DNA from: Flavobacterium sp. CF108
GTDB lineage: Bacteria; Bacteroidota; Bacteroidia; Flavobacteriales; Flavobacteriaceae
Reading direction: 5' to 3'
Assembly: GCF_900129795.1 (NCBI RefSeq)
Contig: NZ_FQWW01000001.1
Location: 1,142,195-1,206,194, forward strand
Length of the DNA: 64,000 bases
Part shown: in pieces, positions 1 through 7,196 of the stretch
Layout: the number at the start of each line of letters is the position of its first letter
Position numbering within the stretch: the stretch's first letter is position 1
The notes under the pieces: model-generated
The model's input: only the letters and a program-made list of their open reading frames with translations
The model's database searches: none
Told to the model about the DNA's origin: nothing
Program-made: the position numbers and the translations under genes

Positions 1-918
1 ACGACTACAAAAGAAGTGATAGAGAAAAAGAATAATGTAAATGTCATTACAACTGCTTATGAAGATGCAATACCTGTAACTGGTGCTAAAACTATAAACA
101 AAGCTTTTTCACCAAAAGCAGGATTGGTAGTACAGCCAACTAAAGATTTGTCTTTGTTTGCAAGTTATTCAAACTCTTTTACTCCAAATACAGGAACGAC
201 AGTAGATGCAAAACCATTAGATCCATCTATTATAGATCAATATGAAGTTGGTGTGAAAAAAGATTTTTTTAGAGGTCTTTTGACTACTAACATAACTCTA
301 TATCAAATTACCAATAATAATTTAGCACAAACAGCTCAATATTTATCAGACGGTGTTACACAAAACGTTAATACTAATCTAAAAGAATTAGTTGGAGCTA
401 CAAAAGGAAAAGGAGTCGAAATAGATATTACTGCGAGCCCCGTAGAAGGTTTGAATATTATGGCTGGTTACAGTTTTAATGAAACCAAAGTATCTAAATC
501 ATCTGGTACAAGCGGAAGCCTTGTTGTTGGAGATGTTTTAGCAAGAACTCCAAAAAACACTGCCAATTTGAGTTTTTTCTACAAATTGCCTAGTGGTTTA
601 TTAAAAGGAGTAACTTTTGGAGCGATTGGAAATTATGTTGGAGATCGTACAGGAGGTTGGAATGATGATTATTTATGGACAGAAAACACACCTTCAACCA
701 ATCCAAAAACATATACGGTAACAATTAGAGATCGTGATATTCCTTTGGAAGGTTATGTTACTGTAGATGCTTCTCTTGGGTATGAATGGAAAAAATTCTC
801 CATCTTATGCAGATTATCAAATATAACAAACGAATTGAATTATACCGTTCACGAAAATTATAGTGTAAACCCAATTGCACCTAGACAAGTAATGACAAGT
901 CTGCGTTATAAATTCTAA
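1..918 (+). CDS. TonB-dependent (siderophore-type) receptor, C-terminal part
   Basis: The reading frame is open from the first base, so the gene begins upstream of the window and 305 C-terminal residues are visible. They form the end of an outer-membrane beta-barrel: alternating strand patterns, a 'DQYEVGVKKDF' strand, 'GVEIDITASPVEGL' followed by 'NIMAGYSFNET', 'YVTVDASLGYEW', and a terminal 'LRYKF' ending in the aromatic residue needed for barrel assembly. The order and spacing match TonB-dependent siderophore receptors (FhuE/FpvA-like), which import ferric chelates using TonB-ExbBD energy. The plug and TonB box are outside the window, so the substrate cannot be stated. A strong terminator follows 73 bases downstream. 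Confidence 0.85.
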   Translation, partial: TTTKEVIEKKNNVNVITTAYEDAIPVTGAKTINKAFSPKAGLVVQPTKDLSLFASYSNSFTPNTGTTVDAKPLDPSIIDQYEVGVKKDFFRGLLTTNITLYQITNNNLAQTAQYLSDGVTQNVNTNLKELVGATKGKGVEIDITASPVEGLNIMAGYSFNETKVSKSSGTSGSLVVGDVLARTPKNTANLSFFYKLPSGLLKGVTFGAIGNYVGDRTGGWNDDYLWTENTPSTNPKTYTVTIRDRDIPLEGYVTVDASLGYEWKKFSILCRLSNITNELNYTVHENYSVNPIAPRQVMTSLRYKF

Positions 919-990
919 AATTTTGAATTAGATTTTGTCCATTGAGCATTTTTCTGATTATTATAAATTAGAATGTTTTTGGAAACTTTA

Positions 991-1020
991 AACCTCATCT
1001 TGCAAAAGGTGAGGTTTTTT
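991..1020 (+). terminator. Rho-independent terminator after the TonB receptor
   Basis: Ten-base-pair stem (991-1000 with 1007-1016, one G-T pair), loop TGCAAA, then a run of T. It terminates the receptor gene and lies upstream of the permease promoter. Confidence 0.85.
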
Positions 1021-1052
1021 GTTTTGTTAAAAAATGTGTCTCATTTTATAAG

Positions 1053-1060
1053 TACTTTTG
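1053..1060 (+). promoter_or_regulatory. Putative Bacteroidota -7 element, permease gene
   Basis: TACTTTTG matches the Flavobacterium -7 consensus TAnnTTTG in every fixed position and sits 35 bases before the ATG at 1096. A clear -33 TTG is not seen at 17-19 bases. Its position argues against the upstream ATG at 973. Confidence 0.4.
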
Positions 1061-1095
1061 TTCGTATAAACCATTCTAAATCGCAAAATCCAAAT

Positions 1096-2412
1096 ATGTC
1101 TGATTCTACAAAAAACCAATTAAAGAAAAGTTTAGGCTTAAGTTTTAATATTGCCGTATTAATTGGAGGAACAATTGGAGTTGGAATTTTACGAACTCCG
1201 GGAAATATTGCAGAATTGCTCAATAATTACTGGCTCATTCTGGCATCCTGGCTTTTTGGAGGTTTATACGTTTTGTTAGGCGCCAATTCGTATGCCGAAC
1301 TTGCAACGATGTTACCAAAAGCAGGAGGATCTTATAATTATATTAAAAGAGCTTTTGGCGAATATGCAGGATTTCTCTCAGGTTGGTTTGATTATATCAC
1401 AAATGCCATTCCGCCTGCATTTTACTGTATTGTAATCAGTGAATATATGATCATTTTGTTTCCGGCTCTTGCTAATTATTCAACAGTAATGGCAATTTCT
1501 TTATTGGCGGCTTTTGTATTGATTCATTTAAGTGGTGTAAAAAACGGAAGTGTGATTCAACAGATTACCAGTTTCCTGAAAGTAATTTGTTTCGTGGCTT
1601 TGGTTGTAGCTTGCTTTATGTATTCAGGCGTTAAAATTCCGCCTATAAAAACGGATAATTCGTTCTTTCAAATTGGTTTAGTATTTGGATTTTTCAAATC
1701 ATTGCAATTAATAATCGGAACTTATAATGGCTGGAATGCAGTTTGCTTTTTTGCGGAAGAAAATGACGATCCCGGTAAAAATATTCCGAAATCTTTATAC
1801 AGCGGTGTTTTACTTGTTGTTGCCATTTATGTTTTGGTAAATGCGGCATTCTTTCATGTTTTACCTATTGAAACTTTAGCCAAATCAAATCTGGCTGCCG
1901 CCGATGTTGCTAAAATTCTATTTGGAGAAAACGGCGCTATTATCGTAACGATAATTTCAATATTTTCTTTAATCAGTATTTTGAATGCTTTTATGATGAT
2001 TCCGCCAAGAATTCTTTACGGATTAAGTCGTGACGGATTTTTTATCGAAAAAGGAACTAATGTAAATAAAGGCGGAACGCCAATTGTGGCACTTTTGGTT
2101 TCGTCCTTTTTCAGTTTATTACTAATTATTTTTGTAGGCTCTTTTGAAGTTTTGTTTGGATTCGCCGCTTTTATCTCCATTATCGTTTGGGGACTGGCCT
2201 ATTTTTCACTTTTAAAACTAAGAACTTCTGAGCCAGATTTACCAAGACCTTATCGTTCGTTTTGGTATCCGTGGACAACGATAATTGCTATTATTGCATC
2301 TATTGCTTTATTGATTGGGTTTATTTACAGTGATCCAAAAAGCTTTATTGTTATCTTGGGAATTACAGTGGTTTCTTATCCATTGTTTTTGGCTTTAAGG
2401 AAGAAACTATAA
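1096..2412 (+). CDS. APC-family amino acid permease
   Basis: The 438-residue protein has about twelve hydrophobic segments and the APC superfamily signature near the N-terminus ('GGTIGVGILRTPG', where the unwound first helix binds the substrate alpha-amino and carboxyl groups). It should be an inner-membrane secondary transporter or exchanger for amino acids, closest in style to the LAT/YfnA-like branch; the substrate is not readable. An ATG at 973 is in frame, but the extra 41 residues would be translated through a terminator hairpin and the -7 promoter element, so the ATG at 1096 is preferred. It appears monocistronic, with 68 bases to the next gene. Confidence 0.85.
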   Translation: MSDSTKNQLKKSLGLSFNIAVLIGGTIGVGILRTPGNIAELLNNYWLILASWLFGGLYVLLGANSYAELATMLPKAGGSYNYIKRAFGEYAGFLSGWFDYITNAIPPAFYCIVISEYMIILFPALANYSTVMAISLLAAFVLIHLSGVKNGSVIQQITSFLKVICFVALVVACFMYSGVKIPPIKTDNSFFQIGLVFGFFKSLQLIIGTYNGWNAVCFFAEENDDPGKNIPKSLYSGVLLVVAIYVLVNAAFFHVLPIETLAKSNLAAADVAKILFGENGAIIVTIISIFSLISILNAFMMIPPRILYGLSRDGFFIEKGTNVNKGGTPIVALLVSSFFSLLLIIFVGSFEVLFGFAAFISIIVWGLAYFSLLKLRTSEPDLPRPYRSFWYPWTTIIAIIASIALLIGFIYSDPKSFIVILGITVVSYPLFLALRKKL

Positions 2413-2480
2413 TGTAGAATTTCTGCTGACATACTGTTGTCACTTAATATGATTTAATTTGCAATATTAAAACATAAAAA

Positions 2481-3104
2481 ATGAGCAAATTAGATTTAGT
2501 AAAAACTGACAAAGTATATTATACCGCTAAAATTAAGCCTGAAATACTTCATATAGAGAAAACAAATTATATATCGATTACTGGTAAAGGAGATCCTTCA
2601 GGAAAAGAATTTTCAGAAAAAATTCAAGCGCTATATGCCGCAGCTTATGTTATTAAATTTATGCTGAAGGCCGCAAATAATGATTTTGTTGTTCCGAAAC
2701 TAGAAGCATTATGGAGTTTTGACGACAAAAAATACAAAGGTATTTCTATGGATGAAGCACCTATAAAGATACCTCGCAGTGAATGGGACTACAGAATTAT
2801 GATCAGGATGCCGGATTTTGTAACTAGAGAACAAGCCGAAGAAGCTATTGATACAGCTGCTAATAAAAAACAAATCGAATTAGCAAAAGCAATCGAATTT
2901 TATGAAATGACAGAAGGTAAAGTGGTACAGATTCTTCATGTTGGACCTTTTGAAAATGAACCGCAAACGTTGAAAAAGATCCATGAATTTACTACGATAA
3001 ACAATTTGCAGAAAAACGGATTACATCATGAAATTTATTTATCAGACTTTCGTAAAACATCTCCTGAGAAATTAAAAACTATACTCAGAGAACCTGTAAA
3101 ATAG
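2481..3104 (+). CDS. GyrI-like small-molecule-binding domain protein
   Basis: The 207-residue soluble protein lacks a DNA-binding domain. Its pattern ('NYISITGKGDPSG', 'IKIPRSEWDYRIMIRMPDFV', 'GKVVQILHVGPFENEPQTL', C-terminal 'HEIYLSDFRKTSPEKLKTILREPV') is that of stand-alone GyrI/SHS2-fold proteins related to the effector-binding domain of AraC-type regulators. Such proteins bind, and some hydrolyse, small hydrophobic compounds; the role here is unknown. It starts at an ATG after an A-rich leader and converges on valS, with a shared palindromic terminator two bases after its stop. Confidence 0.8.
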   Translation: MSKLDLVKTDKVYYTAKIKPEILHIEKTNYISITGKGDPSGKEFSEKIQALYAAAYVIKFMLKAANNDFVVPKLEALWSFDDKKYKGISMDEAPIKIPRSEWDYRIMIRMPDFVTREQAEEAIDTAANKKQIELAKAIEFYEMTEGKVVQILHVGPFENEPQTLKKIHEFTTINNLQKNGLHHEIYLSDFRKTSPEKLKTILREPVK

Positions 3105-3106
3105 CA

Positions 3107-3132
3107 AACCCGACAGGAAAACCTGTCGGGTT
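3107..3132. terminator. CCCGACAGG-type palindrome between convergent genes
   Basis: Eleven-base perfect arms (3107-3117 with 3122-3132) around an AAAA loop. It lies between the GyrI-like gene and valS and probably stops transcription from both sides, though the T-tracts are weak. The same arms recur at 6512-6544 and 7135-7179, so this is a dispersed repeat. Confidence 0.65.
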
Positions 3133-3161
3133 ATGATATCATAATTCAAGAGAATTGATTC

Positions 3162-5795
3162 TTATTTCAAACCAGCTAAACTCTGCTCGATTGTAGCAAT
3201 TTTTGCTAAAGCATCGGCTTGTTTTTGTTTCTCTATATTTAAAACTTTTTCCGGAGCTCCGTTTACGAATTTTTCGTTTGAAAGTTTTGCTTCTACAGAT
3301 TTCAGGAATCCTTTTGTATAATTCAATTCTTCTGTCAGTTTTGCAATTTCTGCTTCAACATCAATATTTCCTGTAATCGGAATGAAATATTCATTTGATT
3401 TTACACGGAAAGATAATGCACCGTCAACTTTTGCAGAAACATATTCAAAAGCAGAAACATTTCCTAATTTTGTTACGATTGAATCAAAATGCGTTGTTAA
3501 ATTCTCACTGTTAATCGCTTTTAATTCGATAGTATCTTTAAACGGAATATTTTTGTCTTTTCTGATGGTTCTAATTCCAGAAATTACTTCTGTAATATTA
3601 TCAAAATCAGAAATTAAATCAGCATTAAATGGTTTTAATTCCGGCCAAGTTGAAACAATCAAAGCCTCTTCTGGAGTTCTGTCGGCAATTAACTGCCAGA
3701 TTTCTTCCGTTAAGAAAGGCATAAATGGGTGAAGTAATTTCAAATTACTTTCTAACATTTCGATTGCTTTATCAAACGTTGCTTTATCAATTGGCTGTTG
3801 ATACGCTGGTTTAATCATTTCTAAGAACCAAGAACAGAAATCGTCCCAAACCAATTTATAGATTGCCATAAGAGAATCTGAAATTCTGTATTTCTCAAAA
3901 TTATCTTCAATGTCAACTAAAGTCTGCTGTAATTTCGCTTCGTACCATTCGATTGCCACTTTTGATGATTCTGGCTGTGGAATTGTTTCTGAAACTTCCC
4001 ATCCTTTTATTAATTTAAAGGCATTCCAGATTTTATTTGTGAACGATTTTCCCTGAAGGCATAATTCTTCATCAAACATAATATCGTTTCCTGCAGAAGC
4101 GCTTAAAAGCAATCCTACACGAACACCATCGGCACCAAATTTATCGATCAAATCTAAAGGATCAGGAGAATTTCCTAATGATTTAGACATTTTACGACGT
4201 TGTTTATCACGTACTAAACCTGTTAAATATACATTTGTAAAAGGTTTTTCGCCAGTATATTCATAACCTGCGATAATCATTCTGGCAACCCAGAAAAATA
4301 AAATATCCGGACCTGTAACTAAGTCGTTTGTTGGATAATAGTATTTGAAATCCTCATTTTCAGGATTTACAATACCATCAAAAACTGACATTGGCCATAA
4401 CCATGCAGAAAACCAAGTATCTAAAGCATCAACATCTTGTCTTAAATTGTCGATTGTTAATTGTTGATTGTTAGTTTTTTCTTGTGCTAATTTTAAAGCG
4501 TCTTCAATGTTTTCAGCAACAACGAAATCTTCTTTTCCATCACCATAATAGTAGGCAGGAATTCTGTGCCCCCACCATAACTGACGAGAAATATTCCAAT
4601 CGCGAATGTTGTTTAACCAATGTGCATAAGTATTTTCGAAACGTTTTGGATGTAATTTAATATCTCCCGTTTCTAAAACAGATTTAATTGCAGGTTTTAC
4701 CAATTCTTCCATTTTCAAAAACCATTGATCTGATAATCTTGGTTCGATTACAGCTTTAGTTCTTTCAGATGTTCCTACTTTATTTAAATGGATTTCGGTT
4801 TTTGCCAAAGCTCCAATTTCTTCCAGTTCTTTTGCAATTTCAGTACGAACTACAAAACGGTCTTTTCCTTGATAATGTAATCCGAAGCTATTTAATGTAG
4901 CATCTTCATTAAAAATATCAACGATTTCAAGATTGTGTTTTTCACCTAATGTTTTATCGTTCATGTCGTGCGCAGGAGTTACTTTTAAACATCCTGTTCC
5001 GAATTCAACGTCTACATACTCATCTTCTATAATAGGAATTACTCTGCCGCAAATAGGAACGATTGCGCTTTTACCTTTTAAATCTGTAAAACGCTCATCG
5101 TTTGGATTGATACAAATTGCAGTATCTCCAAAAATTGTTTCCGGACGAGTTGTGGCAATGGTCAAAAATTCCTCAGTTCCTTCGATTTTATATTTTAAGA
5201 AAAAAAGTTTTCCTTGTTGTTCTTCATAAATAACTTCTTCATCAGATAAAGTCGTTTTTGCTTCCGGATCCCAGTTTACCATTCGGTATCCTCTGTAGAT
5301 TAATCCTTTGTTGTATAAATCAACAAAAGAATGAATTACAGCTGCCGACATATCTGGATCCATTGTAAATTTAGTACGTTCCCAATCGCATGAAGCTCCT
5401 AATTTTTTAAGTTGTTCAAGAATTGTTCCGCCGTATTTATGTGTCCATTCCCAAGCGTGTGCCAAAAATTCTTCACGAGTTAAATCGTTTTTATTTATTC
5501 CTTCTGCTTTCAATTTAGCCACAACTTTTGCTTCAGTTGCAATAGATGCGTGATCCGTTCCCGGAACCCAGCAGGCATTAAAACCTTTTAAACGTGCTCT
5601 ACGAATTAAAACATCCTGAATAGTATTATTCAACATATGTCCCATATGCAAGACACCAGTGACGTTTGGAGGCGGAATTACAATAGTATACGGCGTTCTA
5701 TGATCTGGTTCTGAATGAAAATAGTTGTTTTTCATCCAGTAATCATACCATTTGTTCTCAATCGTCTTAGCGTCAAATTGTGCTGGAATTGTCAT
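3162..5795 (-). CDS. valS: valine--tRNA ligase
   Basis: The 877-residue class Ia synthetase charges tRNA-Val and edits mischarged threonine. Seen directly: 'HMGH' at residues 50-53 (the HIGH motif), 'KMSKS' at 535-539, a CP1 editing domain between them ('TIATTRPETIFGDTAICINP'), the anticodon-binding domain, and the C-terminal coiled coil that binds tRNA. Length is normal. The gene is preceded by a 114-base octamer repeat that ends 11 bases before the ATG. A candidate promoter sits beyond that repeat, so the repeat would lie in the mRNA leader. Inside the gene, 4446-4473 (residues near 'NNQQLTIDNL', before 'DVDALDTWFSAWLWP') is made of four in-phase heptamers like the intergenic arrays. Confidence 0.97.
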   Translation of the reverse strand: MTIPAQFDAKTIENKWYDYWMKNNYFHSEPDHRTPYTIVIPPPNVTGVLHMGHMLNNTIQDVLIRRARLKGFNACWVPGTDHASIATEAKVVAKLKAEGINKNDLTREEFLAHAWEWTHKYGGTILEQLKKLGASCDWERTKFTMDPDMSAAVIHSFVDLYNKGLIYRGYRMVNWDPEAKTTLSDEEVIYEEQQGKLFFLKYKIEGTEEFLTIATTRPETIFGDTAICINPNDERFTDLKGKSAIVPICGRVIPIIEDEYVDVEFGTGCLKVTPAHDMNDKTLGEKHNLEIVDIFNEDATLNSFGLHYQGKDRFVVRTEIAKELEEIGALAKTEIHLNKVGTSERTKAVIEPRLSDQWFLKMEELVKPAIKSVLETGDIKLHPKRFENTYAHWLNNIRDWNISRQLWWGHRIPAYYYGDGKEDFVVAENIEDALKLAQEKTNNQQLTIDNLRQDVDALDTWFSAWLWPMSVFDGIVNPENEDFKYYYPTNDLVTGPDILFFWVARMIIAGYEYTGEKPFTNVYLTGLVRDKQRRKMSKSLGNSPDPLDLIDKFGADGVRVGLLLSASAGNDIMFDEELCLQGKSFTNKIWNAFKLIKGWEVSETIPQPESSKVAIEWYEAKLQQTLVDIEDNFEKYRISDSLMAIYKLVWDDFCSWFLEMIKPAYQQPIDKATFDKAIEMLESNLKLLHPFMPFLTEEIWQLIADRTPEEALIVSTWPELKPFNADLISDFDNITEVISGIRTIRKDKNIPFKDTIELKAINSENLTTHFDSIVTKLGNVSAFEYVSAKVDGALSFRVKSNEYFIPITGNIDVEAEIAKLTEELNYTKGFLKSVEAKLSNEKFVNGAPEKVLNIEKQKQADALAKIATIEQSLAGLK

Positions 5796-5805
5796 TTATT
5801 AGGTT

Positions 5806-5919
5806 GTTTAATCGTTTAACTGTTTAATCGTTTTTTTGTTTAACTGTTTAATTGATTTTTGCTTTTTCAAATCATCAATCGATTAAACGAATTAACGATT
5901 AAACAATTAAACAGAAAAA
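5806..5919. repeat. Inverted octamer array in the valS leader
   Basis: From 5806 six consecutive 8-base units (variants of GTTTAATC) run without a phase slip to 5853. After a spacer, the opposite arm holds units of the CGATTAAA type up to about 5919. Read in the valS direction, the last unit ends 11 bases before the valS ATG. Related octamers precede the four-helix-bundle gene, cysS and mdh. Confidence 0.85.
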
Positions 5920-5950
5920 TTGGTTCAATTTTTGTAATTGTAATTGACAG

Positions 5951-5958
5951 CAAAAGTA
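5951..5958 (-). promoter_or_regulatory. Putative -7 element for valS
   Basis: On the minus strand TACTTTTG fits TAnnTTTG exactly. It is 156 bases upstream of the valS ATG and outside the octamer repeat. The -33 region is weak. Confidence 0.35.
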
Positions 5959-5993
5959 AATAATTAAGTACACTATAAAAAGCGAATTAATAA

Positions 5994-6024
5994 TTTGTGT
6001 GTTAATTAAAAGAATGTATATTTA
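5994..6024 (+). promoter_or_regulatory. Putative promoter of the DUF1573 gene
   Basis: TTTG at 5994-5997, a 19-base spacer, then TATATTTA at 6017-6024 (seven of eight to the TAnnTTTG -7 box). It sits 26 bases upstream of the ATG at 6050 and overlaps the longer GTG-started frame, supporting the shorter gene. Confidence 0.45.
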
Positions 6025-6049
6025 CTTACAACTTAAAAATAATTTCAAG

Positions 6050-6430
6050 ATGAAAAATGTTGCCTCTTTTATTGCTGTCGTATTGTTTAGCGCAATAGGT
6101 TATGCACAAAATGGCCCAAAAATTGAATTTGCAGCCCCGGACAATACAATTGATTATGGAAAAATTTCTAAGACTGATAATGGAGTTCGCTCCTTTGAGT
6201 TTACTAACACCGGCGATGCACCGCTTTTAATTATTGGCGCAGAATCGACTGTTAGTTCTATAGTTGTTACAAAACCTGCAGCAGCTGTAATGCCTGGTAA
6301 AAAAGGAAAAATTGATGTTAAATATAACATGACAGCTGGTCCAATTCGTAAAACAATTACGGTTGAAACCAACGCTGTAAATTATCCTGATGGCCGCGTT
6401 GCCTTAAAAATTAAAGGTGAAGTTTTATAA
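6050..6430 (+). CDS. DUF1573 secreted protein
   Basis: The 126-residue protein has a Sec signal peptide (MKNVASFIAVVLFSAIGYAQ, cleavage near residue 19) and one Ig-like DUF1573 domain ('IDYGKISKTDNGVRSFEFTN', 'GDAPLLI', a proline-rich turn, 'GKKGKIDVKYN', 'KTITVETNA'). DUF1573 proteins are abundant exported Bacteroidota proteins of unknown function with an ASPM/SPD-2/Hydin-like fold. A GTG start at 5999 is rejected because it would place the -33 and -7 promoter boxes inside the gene. The gene is monocistronic with its own terminator at 6455-6488. Confidence 0.85.
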   Translation: MKNVASFIAVVLFSAIGYAQNGPKIEFAAPDNTIDYGKISKTDNGVRSFEFTNTGDAPLLIIGAESTVSSIVVTKPAAAVMPGKKGKIDVKYNMTAGPIRKTITVETNAVNYPDGRVALKIKGEVL

Positions 6431-6454
6431 CAAAAATTAAATCTAATAAATAGT

Positions 6455-6488
6455 AAAAGCTGTTTCTTAAATTTAGAAACGGCTTTTT
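6455..6488 (+). terminator. Terminator after the DUF1573 gene
   Basis: Stem AAAGCTGTTTCT paired with AGAAACGGCTTT (one G-T pair), 7-base loop and a run of seven T. Confidence 0.9.
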
Positions 6489-6511
6489 TTATGGTTATAT
6501 TTTCCAAAATT

Positions 6512-6544
6512 AAACCCGACAGGTTTTAAAAACCTGTCGGGTTT
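6512..6544 (-). terminator. Perfect 33-bp CCCGACAGG palindrome, terminator of the lipoprotein gene
   Basis: Sixteen-base arms around a single central A, symmetric in every position. It lies 16 bases downstream of the minus-strand lipoprotein gene and is followed on that strand by TTTAATTTT, so it probably serves as its terminator. Confidence 0.7.
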
Positions 6545-6559
6545 AGCAATCTTTCTTCT

Positions 6560-7045
6560 TTATTTCTTCACAGCACATTCAGCTGTATCAAATTTATATT
6601 TTACACTAATAAAATCGATAGGTTTATCTTTTACTAAATAAGTAACTCCCATTGTAGTCTGCATTGTTCCGTTTCCTAAAATAAGCTGTTTGTCTTTCTT
6701 TAAAAATGCCATTGGATTTTTAAACGTTTTGTCTTTAGTTGCTAAATCCTTAAAAGTATAATCTGCAAATAAAGTATCTCCATGAAATTCACCCTTAATT
6801 TCACCAGTTCTTACTGTTGAAGGCGCAACTTTCATAATCATATTTCCACTTAATTTTCCATTTTTTAAAGTGTTAAGCTTTAATTGAAGAGTATCTTTTT
6901 CATATATTGCCTGATAACACTCCGTTTTTACAACTATTTCAGCATCAGCTTTTGCTGTTTCTATTTGTTTTTGTTTTTCTTCATTTTTACAGCTTTGAAA
7001 TCCAATGCAGATAACAAGCAGACAAGGTAAAACTAGGTTTTTCAT
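6560..7045 (-). CDS. Small lipoprotein of unknown function
   Basis: 161 residues with a type II signal peptide: basic N-terminus, hydrophobic core and lipobox 'FQSC' placing the lipidated cysteine at residue 19. The residues after it ('KNEEK') are charged and resemble, without proving, the surface lipoprotein export signals described in Flavobacteriia. After a short Lys/Gln/Glu-rich linker the mature part is a predicted beta-rich domain ('DTLQLKLNTLKNGKLSGNM', 'GEIKGEFHGDTLFADYTF'). No family recognised. It stands alone between two CCCGACAGG palindromes, both placed to end minus-strand transcripts. Confidence 0.8.
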   Translation of the reverse strand: MKNLVLPCLLVICIGFQSCKNEEKQKQIETAKADAEIVVKTECYQAIYEKDTLQLKLNTLKNGKLSGNMIMKVAPSTVRTGEIKGEFHGDTLFADYTFKDLATKDKTFKNPMAFLKKDKQLILGNGTMQTTMGVTYLVKDKPIDFISVKYKFDTAECAVKK

Positions 7046-7134
7046 ATTTCAATATTTTGTTTCGAGGTTATTTTATAAAATTAAATAAAAAAGAAGCCAA
7101 GAAAAAGATTTTATGAAACTTTTCTATAAAAATA

Positions 7135-7179
7135 AAACCCGACAGTCCCGAAGCTTCGGGATAAAAACCTGTCGGGTTT
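7135..7179 (-). terminator. CCCGACAGG palindrome carrying a second palindrome in its loop
   Basis: Outer arms 7135-7145 and 7169-7179 match the other CCCGACAGG copies. The loop contains TCCCGAAGCTTCGGGA (7146-7161), itself a perfect 16-bp palindrome. On the minus strand it is followed by a T-rich tract, so it should terminate the adhesin/PorP/OmpA operon 18 bases after the last stop. Confidence 0.75.
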
Positions 7180-7196
7180 ACTATGCTTCAAAAAAA

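Noticed and set aside
973..1095. In-frame ATG extension of the permease gene
   Set aside because: It would be translated through a terminator hairpin and across an exact -7 box; the APC family normally begins close to the first helix.
2412..2480. Promoter for the GyrI-like gene (TTAATTTG near 2456)
   Set aside because: One mismatch in the invariant T-A and no -33 element at a suitable distance.
3382..3732. 116-residue open frame opposite valS
   Set aside because: Antisense shadow of conserved valS sequence.
5796..5958. T-box riboswitch upstream of valS
   Set aside because: The folded sequence is only opposed octamers; no AGGGTGG-like T-box or specifier loop is seen, and T-boxes are not expected in Bacteroidota.
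5999..6049. GTG start for the DUF1573 protein
   Set aside because: It overlaps the promoter boxes and would put 17 extra residues before a perfect signal peptide.
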